Source of the DNA: Asterochloris sp. CNOR1 | Lineage: Eukaryota; Chlorophyta; Trebouxiophyceae; Trebouxiales; Trebouxiaceae | Assembly: GCA_963969365.1 (NCBI GenBank) | Contig: OZ017754.1 | Span: 868,001 to 932,000, forward strand | Length of the DNA: 64,000 nt | Direction of reading: 5' to 3' | Shown here: positions 1-11,982 of the stretch, one piece after another | Position numbering within the stretch: the first letter of the stretch is position 1 | How the letters are laid out: each line of letters begins with the position of its first letter | Program-made: the position numbers and the translations under genes | Notes under the pieces: generated by a model | Databases searched by the model: none | What the model saw: only the letters and a program-made list of their open reading frames with translations | What the model was told of the DNA's origin: nothing

Positions 1-3000
1 CACAGCCGGCTCCCTTGGCACTCGCATCGGCCTGACCATCAGCCCCATTGGCGCCACCGCTCTGCAGCGGCGGCTGCTCCCAGCTTTGTGCCTGCAGGCG
101 AAAGTCAGGTAAGGGCTTGAAGCGGCCAATACCTGTCCAAAACCCTAGCTAGATGCTCCCTGCTGCTAGCACCTGGGTCTCAGCCAAATCACAGAGTTTC
201 ATGTGTATGAGCTCCTCGCACCTGCTGCATTGCGACCTCGCTCCCTGCTGCTTCAGCATTGTGGTAGTCTGCCGACTGAGACTGCTCCTTGCGCACAAAG
301 CCGTTCTGCCGCCACAGGGAGTCCTGCTCCGCACTGGCCCCTGCTGCTAGCGGGTCAGCTACGCGCAGGCTGCCTGCCACCTCTGCATCTGGCTCAGAAA
401 CGTGGCTGTAGCCATGCCAGCCCCCTCCAGCCTGAACATCAGGGCCAGCAGCATACGGCGGAGCGGCGGCCCACTCTTGCTGCTGGCTCTGCCTGTCAGA
501 CTGCCCCAGACCCTGCCAGTCCACTGATGCCCATTCCTGGTCATGATTCTGAGGCTTGTGGGCCCTGCCATCAGGCTGCCCGAGGCCCTGCCAGTCAGTT
601 GCCGCACGTTCCTGGCCCTGAGCCTCCTCAGCCCTGCCGTCAGGCTGCCCCAGTCCTGGCCAGTCAGCTGATGTCCCACCCTGCTGCTGTCCTTGAGGGT
701 GGGCAGCCCTGCGGTCTGCCGCTGCCCAGGTGTGGAGGGTGGCCTCGGCCCCCAGGGCTGCGTGCGGCGTGCCCTGCCCCCGGGCCCAGCTCGAGGACAG
801 CGCTTCTGCACCAGCCTCATGCTCACACCAAGCTGGCTGCTGGGGGCGCAAGGGCGGCTGGCCCTGCTGCCTGGTGCCCCTGCCAGAGGCCAGCGGCTGC
901 CAGCTGAATGTGGTCGGCATTGCAGCAACGTCGGGCGACTGCCCCCCCTCTGCCAGATGTGGCTTGCCCTGCGCTGCAGGCTGCAGGTGAGCCTTAGGGC
1001 TGCCAGCATCTGCCTCCCAGTCCCCTGCATCCACTTGCGGGGCCCCAGCAGCTGGCCAGACGCGTCTCCCCAGGCTGGCAGGCTGCCGGGAAGCTGCGTG
1101 ACCGGGGCTCAGCCCTGCTGAGCCCCTCAGGGGTGCGGCCGGACCGTCAGGCACTGCAGCATCTGCCCGCCATCTCTTGAGGCTCTGCGACGGAGCACTT
1201 GTGGCCCATTCAGCTCCCTGACAATGCCGCACTATTCCTGCCTGGCTGAGTGTCAAGCCTTGCATGCTAGCATCTGGCTGCCGCTGCTGTTGGCTGGACA
1301 TGCTGGTGAGCGGCGTTGCATGGCTGTACAGCACCTCGTCTGCGCCCTGCTGGTTGGCTGTGAAGTCTGGGGCATCATCGTCATAACCCCTCCACTCCCC
1401 TGTTTGCCCTGCGTCAAACGCATACCCTGCCTCCGCCTCTGCAGCATCCCTTTCACCAAGGTTGCAGCCATCTCCTGCTGGCAGGCTGCTGTGCTGCACT
1501 TGTGGGGCATGGCTGGGAGCTGTTGCTTGTGACCCCCTGCCTGCGGCCTGACGCGCAGCAGCCTCAGCAGCAGCAGTCTGGCGTGCAGCTGCCTGCTGCT
1601 CGTGCTGTGGGCCGCCGCCTGATCTGGAACCTGATGCAGCCTGACCGGCTGTCTCAGGGGAGCGCCCGCGTTGGGCTGCAGGCGCAGGGGGCACGCTGGG
1701 TCCTGCAGCAGCGGTGCTGCCAGTCCGAGGCGTGGCCGAGTCCGACTTGAGCTGGGAGGCTGCTGCACAGCCTACTCTCTGGGCAGAGGGCTTGCTGCTG
1801 CTGCGCTGCTGCCCAGCAGGGGGGCCCCACTCCTCAAGGCGACGCTGCTCAAGGAAACGAACTTCCTCGCGCAGCTCAGTGTTCCTCTCCTGTAGGCACA
1901 AGAAGCAGCACTCATCGGTATCGGGAAGGAGTTACACAGACAGCCCTCTTGTGTGCCAGCTGGCACTGCAGCACTGACTGCTGCTGGCCTCGGAAGGATG
2001 CAGCTGCCTGACAGTAAGCCACCCTGACACCTTATTTGCCTCATGTCGGAGCGGTGGCAGCGAGGACATTCTCCAGCAAATGCAGCAGCCCGCTAGCTCT
2101 TAGCAAACAGCTATTCACCCACAGCAGGCAGATACATTTGCTGCATGCGCACATGCAGGCCGCCTGCGGTTGTTCAGCACATGAGGCAACACACAGATGC
2201 ATAACACAGGCTGTGCTAGAGGAAGGCATGTTCCATCCCTTGGGCAGCTGGTGACCTTTTGCTGCCTGCCTGCAGCTCTCATATGCACATGGGGGAGCTT
2301 GCAGTCACAATCATGGCTGCCCCAGCACTGCGCATTTGTCTACACCAGAACTACCATGCCTACTTGCAGCTCCACCACCTGCCTCCGTAGCCGTTCCACT
2401 GTGAGCTTGTGGCGAGCATCTCTGGCTGCCACAGCCTTCCTCTCCTGCTGCAGAACTGCCTCCAGTGCCTCCAACTGTGGTCACAACACCCTTGTTGAGT
2501 GGTCAGGAGATGAGGCCATGTGCCTTGGTAAAGTGTACAGGACTGCCTCCTCACAGGTGCAGTAGCTGCTCCTTGCGGGCCCATCTGCTGCCAATTCAGG
2601 CAGCACTGCCTGTAAGATGCCATGCAGCCACTGCCAGTCGTATTTATCAAACTGAGCATGTGGCAATGTGCCTCAATGCAGACAGTCGAGCTCACTGGCA
2701 GGCTCCAGCAAATCGGCATGTGTACAGTGCTGTGGCAGCCCTACAACCCACCTCACTACGCTCCTTGCGGTTGGGCAGCTTCAGCAGGGCACGTGACTGC
2801 TTGTCCAGCACACGGCGGTCCCGCTTCAGGCGCCGCTCATCCTCCTCCTTCTCAGCTGCCCACTGGGCCGCCTCATCCGCCTGGCAGACCCACACATCTC
2901 AGCAACTGTCACGCTTCTGAAAGCTGCGGACTGGGCCTTCTTCCCTCCACCTCAGCGCTGAGGGGCCCAAGCACAAGGCCAGGTCAGACGCAGACACTGC

Positions 3001-6000
3001 ACACTGTGCCCTTCACCATCCTGGCACCCCTATGCTGCCTGCTCCCCCTCCATCTTGCCGCTGAGAGAAGCAAGCATGAGCATGTCCCAGTGAGCACCAT
3101 GTTGCCCCCACCTTCTGTCGCTCCCACACTGCCCGCTCTCCCTCCAGGCGCGCCACTGCCTGCTCCAGCTGCTGCTTCAGGCGTCCCACCCTCAGGCGCT
3201 CCTCCTGCACCCTGGCAGCCTCTGCCTGCACCTCGGCCTGCTGGGCAGTCAGCTCCTGCACACCTGCAACCAGCACAAGCAGGTGAATGCCTGCACCCTG
3301 GCTGCCTCTGGCTGCACCTCGGCCTGGTGGGCAGCGATCTCCTGCACCCCGACAGCCAGCATGACCGCACGCTGCAGTACTGTCTGGGTGGTTGCCCTGC
3401 AGTGAGGCTCCCGGGCCACAGCAGAAGCGCACGTTGATGCCTCTGCATCTCTGGGTGCGTGAAGAGCTGCACAGTGCAACACAAGCTGCTGGGTGGCAGC
3501 CTTGGGACCAAGCCATACCTCAGTGGCTCTGACAGCAACTCAACAGATGGCAGAGGCTGGGCATCCCAGCCGCTTACACTGGCCACTACAAGGTGGTCCG
3601 CAAGCTCACAGCACCTAGACAGGCAGCTGAGGGCCTCTGTCAACCTGTTGCAGGAGGCACCTGCTGCTGCCTCTCGTGCTTGCTGCTGACGTGCAGCGTC
3701 CTTCTTAGCCTGCTGGTTGTGAAACAGCCCCTGGATGTAGGACGTGCTGGCTGGGTTGCTGACTGGCATGCGTTGCTTAGACGCCTGCACAGACAAGCCG
3801 GCGGTGAGAACTGCCACCCAGCTGAAGCCATGCTTGTGTTGTGCTGGCGTAAAACAACGCTGTCATGCTGTGGCCTTGTGCAGCTCAAGCGCTTCAGGCT
3901 CAGCAATCAGACAAGCAGCGTGATGTTGGCCTTAAAAGCCCTTGCATCCCGCAGGCCAAAGACAAAGTGACGAGCTATGCCGTAAGGCTGCACCCACCCA
4001 GGTGCGGTCTGCAGGCTGCTGCTGCCTGCCTGCAGTGCTGTCAGCTGCATCCTGGGACTCTGCCTGGCTGACTGCCTCCCAGGCGTCCTCATCATGACCA
4101 AGGCCCTGAGCCCCAGCTGCGGCCTGCAGGACCCTCTCTAGGCCCTGAGGAGGCCCTGCTTCAGCAAATGAGCCGCCAGCAGTGTAATCTGTTGCATGCA
4201 GCTCTGGTCTGCCGTTCTCTGCACAGGGTCGGTCTGCCCAATCCTGGGCTTGGCCGCACTCGTCCCCATCCCCTGCTGCCTCAGCATGGCCGTCAGCCTC
4301 CTGGCCCATTGGCCAAGTGCCAGCCACAGCCTGCCGTGCCTGCTGCCAGATGCTGGCCTGTGGCTGCGATGGCGCAGAGACATCATCTTGCTGACCTCCC
4401 TGCTGGCCCTTGCCCCGCAGGCTGCCCCTCACGCCCTGCTGTGCAGGCTGCACCGAGCTGCCACTAGAGCCATGCCCCAGCCCATGAGGCTGCTGCTTGC
4501 CAGCATAGCGCGGAAGGTCTGCAGGCGTGGCTGGCTGTGGGGCGCCCTGCTGGCGTGGGAGCATGGTGCGGCTGGAGCCCACACGTTGCAGGTGTGATTG
4601 CGACTGCCGCAACGTCTGCGATGCACGCAGGCTTGGGCCGGTCTCGCGAATAATCTGGCGCTCTAAGGCTCGAAATTCCTCCAGCTCTAGGGCCTGCAAC
4701 ATTCAAGCCCCTCGTGCCTATAGCGCTCACAGCAAGCCCTTGCAGGTGCAGCGGTCAAGACCCCCTTGACTGCAGGACTGTGAGTGACAAGTGGCCTACA
4801 GCAGGGTGTTACAGGTGGAGCGATCAAGGTTCCTCTGCCTGCATGACTGGGAGTGGGACATGGCTTAGGGCATGCTGCTAAAGGTGCAGCAATCGTGTTT
4901 CTCCTGCCTGCCTGACTGTAATTCAGAAGCAGGCCGTTGAAGGTGCGGCAGCTGCTTCCCTCCTGCCTGTTTGTGTGGGACAGGGGAGTGGCTCACTACA
5001 AGCAGGTGTCCTGCGTCTTCTGGACGCCCAGCATGACATAGGGCTGTAAGCGTGGTGCAGGCAGGGACCCTGGAGACACCAAGGCTCAGCCTTAGGCCTA
5101 TTGCATGCCCATGGCACGATTCCCGCAGCAGCACTTACAAGCAGCATGCTTACCTCCTCATCGTGCAGTGAGGTCCAGTCCACATGCTGCTGCATATGGC
5201 CATCTGACTGCTCCTCCTCAGGTAGGCCGTGTGCGCCTGCCTCTCCTGCAGAGCAGCAAACATGTAGCTCTGAGCTGAGGTCATCGGCTGCCCAGCTGAA
5301 CTTTGGAGCCAGCAGTCTACGTATTCAAAATAGCTTGCAGCATGGCAACTGCCATCCAGCAAGCACAGCTGCAGGATGTCTGGCTGCCCCACAGTCTGGA
5401 CCTTTTAATGAAACTGCCTCTGGCTGCAGCACGCAGGTCCGCCAGCCAGCGAGCCTATCCTGCGGCACGCAAGTGCCCCAGCCAGCAAGCGCATCCTGCA
5501 GATCTGTTGTCAGCCCGTGACCTGCCAGCCCTCTCCACATTAGGCTGCAGCACCCAAGATGCCCCGCCAGCTGGTCCACCTGAAGGATCCCTGGGCAGCC
5601 CAGGTGTCTGGGCCTCCCATTTTTCCTCAGACCAGGGCTGCTGCTGCCGCCGCCTGCTGCTGGGGCCCACAGCATCCTCATCTGCCCACTTGTCTGGCCA
5701 CCTGCTGGGGTGGCTCTCCTGGGGTTTCAATGCGCCCGACTCGGTGGCGTGATGCTCTGCATAAGCTGGTGCTGCTGATGTTTTGTGAAGCCATTGTCAC
5801 TTTGGCAGCTGCTCATTTGTGTGCACCACCTGCTGCTGCTGAGGGCTGGGACGACTGCTTGCTGCATCAGGAGGAGATGCAGGAGGCCCAGGCACGTCAA
5901 TTGCAGTGCAAACAGCACTTTGAATGTCCACCTGGGAACACCTGCGCCTGACAGCCCTTCTGTCCCCAGATCTGGACCATGGCTGTATCTGAGGCCAACT

Positions 6001-6836
6001 CTGCCAGCTCTCCCTCTGCAAGCAGCATATGCTTGTAAGCCGGGCAATCCAATAAGGTGTTAGTTGAGCCACACACCCCACAATGAGGTTCTGCCTGCTT
6101 GGTCACCTGTCTTGCTGCATCAGCATGACAGGCAGGAAAGCCAAAGACGCAGCTTTGAGCAGCACCTGGTGACCAAAACATGCAGTTCCTGCAAACATAA
6201 ACTGTGCTGACCTTCATGCGCCACATGATTGCTGTGCTGGCCTGCAGTGTTTCTGTCACCTACTGCTTGGGTGTGGCTCCCCTGCTGCTTCAGCACTCCT
6301 AAAGAGCTGCCCCCCTGTGGGCGGTACTGAGGCTTGTCTGCCTGCTGCTGCAGCAATGCACTCTGCTGCTGCATCAAGCGTGTGCTCACACTGGCAGGCG
6401 CTGTGTCCAAGGATTCTCTGCTTGCAGAGGCAGGCTTGGCAGCTTCCGCACTGATGGCTTGACAGGGTAATGTGTCAACTGTCTGGGCCCGCTTGCTAAG
6501 CCTGTCAGGCCCGCTGTCTGCCATGGCTTGCGGTGGCTTGCTGAGTGCTTCATCCTGCTGCTCAGCTTGCAGCACGAAGCCGCCCTTTGGCACATAGCGC
6601 CGCTGTTGTGCAGGGTTGATCCTCTTGTGCACGCCTGCTCCCCGCTTCAGGAAGGGCTGCTTGGGCTTTGGCCTTGCAGCAGGCTCTGCTGCCTCTGTGC
6701 CTATGCTGGCTGGCACGGTTCCAGCTGTTTGCAGGAGCCTGCTGCGGGCTGGGAGTCCTGGGCTCATCATCCCATTTGCATGCAGTGAGGTGGGTGCAAA
6801 ATGCTGCCGACTGTTCCTGGGCGATACATTCTCCAT
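1..6836 (-). CDS. SAS4: SAS-4/CPAP (CENPJ) centriole assembly protein, 3' end cut by window edge
   Basis: Scaffold that sets centriole length and recruits tubulin at basal bodies. Seen: an N-terminal exon from ATG 6836 with a PFLKRGAGVHKR motif, like the PFLKRG element of CPAP; an exon at 3998-4693 opening ALELEEFRALERQ; and a spliced coiled-coil run through exons 3661-3784, 3112-3263, 2752-2880, 2364-2474 and one starting at 1889. Joined, these read RRVLDKQSRALLKLPNRKER and then ERNTELREEVRFLEQ, the diagnostic CPAP block (human: PDKKERDEIQ ... ENTDLREEIKVMER). A low-complexity Gln/Ala/Ser tail follows (1889 to about 230), and the 1-97 segment continues the gene. The C-terminal TCP10/G-box domain should lie off the left edge. 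Exons between about 6250 and 4700 are unclear; an acidic one ending in DWTSLHDEE at about 5163 is likely. The gene is head-to-head with DMC1. Confidence 0.85.
3290..3360. repeat. Decayed tandem copy of a SAS-4 coiled-coil exon, inside the preceding intron
   Basis: This stretch matches 3207-3274, the 5' half of the coding exon 3112-3263, at roughly 80 percent by eye. On the minus strand it would read VGVQEIAAHQAEVQPEAARVQ against AGVQELTAQQAEVQAEAARVQ in the real exon. It has an acceptor-like CTGCAG before it but no GT donor at the matching end, so it is probably not spliced in. Confidence 0.75.
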
Positions 6837-7010
6837 TTTCCAAGCAGTCCTGGGCAGGTATTGCGCCTGATCGAAAGTGATGATGATATGCGCCTGATCG
6901 AAAGTCAATACTGGTCAAAGGCAGCTCCCTCCAAATTGCCTCCTTGCTGGCTGCCGGCCGTGCGCCTTGTGTCTCCTCAGATACAATTCTGCCTACAGGT
7001 CAGATCTGTA
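6837..7010. promoter_or_regulatory. Short bidirectional promoter between SAS-4 and DMC1, with a direct repeat
   Basis: Only about 174 bases separate the two proposed start codons, so both promoters must overlap here. The 17-base string TGCGCCTGATCGAAAGT occurs twice, at 6862-6878 and 6889-6905, with a 27-base period. That makes it a candidate shared regulatory element. I recognise no known factor site in it. Confidence 0.5.
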
Positions 7011-10000
7011 ATGGCGCAAGCAGAAGCCACTAGGTCAGCCTGCCAACAAGTGCTTCTCCGCAATGCAATGCGGGCTATCTTTGGTGACCCTCAAGCTGCC
7101 GCAGGTCTGATCTGCAGTCCATTTGTGCAGGCCAACACAGCAGGCTGAGCCCGCAGATCAGGTGGATGACTTTGTCGCCGTTGAGCGCCTACAGGAGCTT
7201 GGCATCAATGCATGTGAGTAGGGCAACAGATCATTGCTCAGAGCCTGTGGGCCTGTCTCCTGCAGCACTGCTGATGTTACCTACCTGTTGCCGCAGCCCA
7301 GGCTCAACAGGGTTGTCTCACATACTGGCTTCTGCCTGCAGCTGACATCAAGAAGGCAAAGGAAGGCGGCATCCACACCTGCATGGCGCTGATTTCGGGC
7401 ACCAAGAAGGTGAGCGTGTGCCTTGCCGCCCAGTCATTGCTCAAGCATTGCTGGCATGCATTCCCAAAGCCATCTCACCAGGCTGCTGATGACCTGTACT
7501 TGCTGCCTGCTAAGTGCAAGGGCTGGCACCCCGACCTTATCCAATGCCCCTCAATTGCCAGGAGCCACACGCATTTGTTTGTGGCCTGGAAGATGCAGGC
7601 ACTGGCTGCCCCTGAGGAAACAGGACCTGTGAGGTGACATGTCCTTGTTTGCTGCCTCCCTGCAGGCGCTGGCTGCTATCAAGGGCCTCTCAGAAGCCAG
7701 GATTGACAAGATGCAAGATGCAGCCAAGAAAATGTGCCCTGACTGCCACAGCTGGATGACAGCTGCACAGGTGGAGGATAGACGCCGAAGAGAGATCATC
7801 TACATCAACTTTGGGGCCGAGGCCATCAATGAGATGCTTGACGGGGGCCTGGAAACTAGATGCCTCACTGAGATCTATGGCGAGTACAGGTGAGAGCCAG
7901 CAGGCTGATCCTCCAGAACTAAGTCTGCCTTTTCCAAGATGCTTGATGAGGGCCGAGCGACCAGATGCCCGACTACGATAATATGGCGATCAGAGGTACG
8001 CACCAGCATGCTGGTTGGCGCAGCTTGTGAGCTCACAAGTTGGGTGCCCTTGACAGAACGCTTCAAGAGAGCATGGAAATCTGTTGCCTGGCTGAGGTGG
8101 ATGGCAAGGGCAGGTGAGAGGGCTGCTTGTATATGTCACAGACGCTACGCCTGCTGGCTACCTGTCTTATGCGGCCTGAGGACTGGGTGAAGCTGAGGTC
8201 TCATCTGCCCAAAGCTGCACCTGTGGCATAGCGCGGTCAGAATCTGGCTCCTTAGCGGCCAGCAGGGCTGCAGGCACAGCGGCCCTGGCTGCACAGCAGG
8301 AGGCTTGTGCACAAAACAGTTGCAGCCCTTGCAGTCACAGTTGGGCAGCACTGCTCTGCTGGGTGCACAGATGTGGCAGGCATCCACTCTGGAGCAGACG
8401 TTGCAATGCTGCAGCAGCCCTAGCACCTGTGCCCATGGGTGCTCCACTCCTGCCCCCGTCAACCCCAGCCGTCATGTGTTTGTGCACACATGTGGAGGGC
8501 CCCCTGACCCATCATGGGTTTGCATGCGGCCGTGCCACACTAATGGCAGTTTGACTGGATCACACAACAGCAACACCTTTCAAGTACTCGTGCTGCCGCT
8601 GCGCAGGTGCGGCAAGACACAAATCTGCCACACCATCTGCGTCACCTGCCAGGTGGGCTGATCATGCTGCTGATCTTCCTCCTTGAGCAAGGGACATGCC
8701 TTGAGCAAGGGACACCAAGAATGCTGCTGATGGGCACTGTCAGATTTGTCTGCTGTTGTGCATGACCTGCTCTGAAGGTCGGTTACCTCAGCAAAAGCTT
8801 TGCTTACAAGATCTGCCCCCTGCACCACAGATGTCCCCGGAGGAGGGCGGTGCTGCTGGGAGAGTAGCCTATGTGGACACTGAGGGCACCTTCCGGCCCA
8901 AGCGCATTGCTGAGATTGCCAAACGCTTCCAGCTGGACCCAGATGCTGTACTGAACAATGTGAGCAGCTGCTGTCTGGGAGCTGGCAAGATGCAGTCATA
9001 TGCACTGGCATGCTGCAGTCTCCTACACACAATCAGCTGAGGCAGGCAGGAGCTGACATGTTTCTCAGGCAGACCACCGCAACAGAGCTGAGACTTTTGG
9101 GCCCTGGTGCTGACTGTGCAATCGGCCGCTGCTGAGGCTCATGGGCAAGCATAGGCACACGCCATCACCTGTGCTGCAGCATTGCAACGTACAGTTTGGA
9201 GTCTGCCTGCAGATTGCTTTTCAATGATTTGTCCTGCTATTGCTCTGGCCTGAGCAGCGTGCCACAACGGTGACGCCAGGCTATCTTGAATGTCTGCCTC
9301 CTGCTCAAACTGTGTTCCTGCTGCAGATTGTAGCTGCCCGCGCATTGAACCATGAGCACCAGATGGACCTGCTGACCTCCATTATGGCAATGATGGCTGA
9401 TGAGCCCTTCAAGGTCTGCACATCGTCCTGACTCTGACAGCCCGGCCCAGCTCAGATGCACCAGTCGCCCACCTTGCGGCATCCTGAGCTTTTTGAGAGG
9501 CAGGGACAAATAAGCTGCACCCCTGAATGTATGCTGTCTTTAAACCCTGCGGATCGTACACTGCTTGCCTGTGAGGCTGTATGACTGCAGACAAGCCTCC
9601 TCATGGTGTAAGTGCTCATCATCACCCGTCTAGATGCTGCTTACAGGTCTTGATTGTGGACTCCATCATGGCCAACTTCAGAGCGGACTTCACCGGGCGA
9701 GGTGAGCTGGCAGAGCGCCAGCAGAAACTCAACGTCATGCTGAGGCGCCTCAAGCAGGTCTGTACCCACTTTGTTGGTGCAGCAGCCAATAGCACAGCGC
9801 CCGGTGCAGGCCAACATCACTGTCAGCTTGACGTTGCTCGGGCTTTCACTTGAGGGGTATAAACACGTCTGCACCTGCTGGTTGCCTAGGACCGACACAG
9901 CACTCAGGAGGCGTGTGTTTCACACTGTACTGGGCCCAGACCACTGTGACTGCCAACAGGAGCTTGCTTGAGGTTGTGGGACTGCCGTTTGCTGCAGCTG

Positions 10001-10534
10001 TCAGGAAGCTGCAGCTATCAGCAGATGCCTGCTTGATCTGAAGACATGGGCCTTGCTGTGCCTGAGCTGCAGATTGCTGAGGAGTTTAACATAGCAGTGC
10101 TGTACACCAATCCTGTCATGAGCGACCCTGGAGCAGGCGCCATGTTCGTGGTGAGTTGTGCGCTGGTGACAGCTGAAGGCAGCGCATTGCAGTCAGCTCC
10201 GACAATGCTCTGCCACCAGCATCTGATGTTGACATGTCTGCCCTGGCGCAGGCAGACCCAAAGAAGCCCCTGGGCGGGCACGTGCTGGCACACGCCTCCC
10301 AGGTCCGGCTGTATGCCCGCAAAGGCAAGGGCGAGCAGCGCGTGCTCAAGGTGGTGCAATCCATGACCTCTGGTGACCATCTTGGCTTCACTGTGCCTTT
10401 CAATTGGGATCCATGCTCCTGCTGATCCCTGTGCGCTCACCAACGGCTCCCCCCCCCCCCCCCCTGCTGATACAGCGGAGCGAGAGGCCAGCTTCCAGAT
10501 CACAAGCCAGGGCATTGTGGACTTCAAGGACTGA
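7011..10534 (+). CDS. DMC1: DMC1 meiotic recombinase (RecA/RAD51 family), complete, 342 aa, 11 exons
   Basis: Strand-exchange ATPase of meiotic recombination. Exons: 7011-7033, 7131-7213, 7342-7409, 7666-7889, 8607-8652, 8831-8959, 9327-9413, 9647-9757, 10073-10150, 10252-10372 and 10476-10534; together 1,029 bases in frame (human DMC1 is 340 aa). Order: helix-hairpin-helix ([18 protein letters not shown]), Walker A GEYRCGKT split by an intron, VDTEGTFRP, Walker [19 protein letters not shown], then [23 protein letters not shown] and the SDPGA loop favour DMC1 over RAD51. Oddities: the loop-L2 TNQ motif reads TNP, and Walker A has Cys where Thr or Ser is usual. The last intron has a 16-C tract before its acceptor. 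A TGTAA polyadenylation-type signal lies at 10925. The first exon (23 bases) is the least certain. Confidence 0.92.
7937..8123. repeat. Two decayed copies of the 3' end of a DMC1 exon within the following intron
   Basis: Segment 7937-7998 resembles 7832-7893 (ATGCTTGA.G.GGGCC ... TATGGCGA), and 8070-8123 resembles 7847-7897. In the second copy I count 34 of 46 matching bases, including the intact donor-like CAGGTGAGAG. Both sit in the 717-base intron that interrupts Walker A. Their reading frames are disturbed. Confidence 0.75.
10449..10464 (+). repeat. 16-base poly-C tract
   Basis: An uninterrupted C run ends 11 bases before the acceptor of the last DMC1 intron, so it serves as that intron's pyrimidine tract. 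Runs like this are prone to length change and sequencing error. Confidence 0.95.
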
Positions 10535-11982
10535 GGGTTCCTCCACTGAAGCAAAAGGCTTGAGGCTACCAAGACCCTCTTTGCCGCCCACCTGAAGTGG
10601 CATACTTTGATGTGATCTCATCTTAGTGCTGGCCTTGGCCTAAAGCCTTGACATGAGGCACAGAAGGTCAATGGGTCAAGCAGCCCCAGACAGTGACACT
10701 GCATCTGCAGGCAACCCACACGGTCCTTGGCTAACTTCTGAGCTGCACTTCATGCCTTGCTGAAGAGCCAATGCCAGCTCCAAACGATTGTGATAATGAC
10801 GCTGGTCTGTGCTGGACCTTCAACTGCAGGGCGGGAACCTGGCTTGCCAGATGGATTTGCCTATAGGGTGGGCATGCAAGGACTGAGGGGGCTGTCCAGC
10901 TCTGCTGCGAACCCTCAGCACTGCTGTAAACATTGCCTCCCCATGCACGCTGAATCTCCAGCAAAGTAAACTTCAATTCAAACGCATGCCCATCAGAGAT
11001 GCAAGCTGCTGCAGTATAAGGTGTTCCTCAGCCTCTGCATGGATCAGAGGCAAGCATCTCTTGATGCCAATTGCCTTGACAGAGCAGCAACCATCCAGCC
11101 ACAGATAGGCACCATGAAGATGGTCCTGGCAGCAGCTAGGGGTGCTCAAGTAGCCCTGCAGCTGAGTAAAGCACAAAGGGTGGAGCAGCCAGGGAGGATC
11201 ACAGCATGTGATTATTACTTTCACCATATAGCTCAGACTAGGCTTGGGTTGTGTACTTTTTTATGCCCGGTAATACCTCCTACCATCATTGAGAGTATTA
11301 GGGTTTTTCAGTTTGAGCGCTATCATTGCATATTTCCGCCTTTGCCTGGGCCTAGGCAACACAGCCGATCTGGTAATCCCAGGCTGGCAGGCAGCATGGC
11401 CTCAGACGCTATATCAGGCAGCACACAGATTGAGCAAGAGCCTGCCTAAGAAGTTGGTTCGTTCCAGGCAAACATTGACATCTGCCATGCACAACAACTG
11501 TAGAATGTAATAATGAAAGCTCTTTGGGCAACCGGAGATATCTGGCTGATGCTGATACATGAAGTCTGCAAGATCATGCACAAATCAAGCTGTAGCAGCT
11601 CGGCAAATGTGTTTTGAGCAATTCCAAGAAGTCAGCTGGGCTGACAGTGCTTCAGAGCAGCTGCAGGTGCCGTTTTCCTGAACAATACGCCCTTTGTATA
11701 CACGAAAATATACTATATGAGAGGAATACGCTTTTTGGCCTAGCCATATGGAATGACCCATGCCTAGCTCAGATTGATCTGGTGGGACGAGTACCAATCT
11801 GTGCAGGTCAAAAGCAGACTGTGCCTGCAGGGAACACCGCATGAACAAGGGTGCTCGCCATTGTGACGATTGCTATTTCATGTCGGTGTCCAGCAGGGTG
11901 TTGAGTATATTTGCTGGCCTTCCTGCAATCCTGTTTATCAGCAAGGTGCTGTGGACTGTGTTCTGCAGAGTCAAGCACACTC
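10535..11982. other. DMC1 3' region and intergenic stretch
   Basis: No coding exon is supported here. TGTAA motifs, the usual green-algal polyadenylation signal, occur at 10925-10929 and 11506-11510. Base composition falls towards A/T from about 11200 to 11760, as expected for UTR or spacer. The open frames present lack splice context or family similarity. Confidence 0.6.

Noticed and set aside
203-1901. Long plus-strand frames opposite the SAS-4 low-complexity exon
   Set aside because: They are shadows of a GC-rich, CAG-repeat-like coding exon on the minus strand, and their translations lack family motifs and splice context.
8681-8716. 18-base direct repeat CCTTGAGCAAGGGACA
   Set aside because: A small local duplication inside a DMC1 intron with no features of a mobile element; it adds nothing beyond the echo pattern.
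7011-10534. Naming the recombinase RAD51 instead of DMC1
   Set aside because: AERQQKL and the SDPGA.MF loop agree with DMC1 (AERQQKL, ADPGATMTF), not RAD51 (SARQMHL, VDGAAMF). RadA/XRCC-type paralogues lack these blocks.
11021-11449. 142-residue plus-strand frame downstream of DMC1
   Set aside because: Composition is neutral with no motif or splice context, and it lies in the A/T-leaning 3' region. It is probably UTR or spacer.
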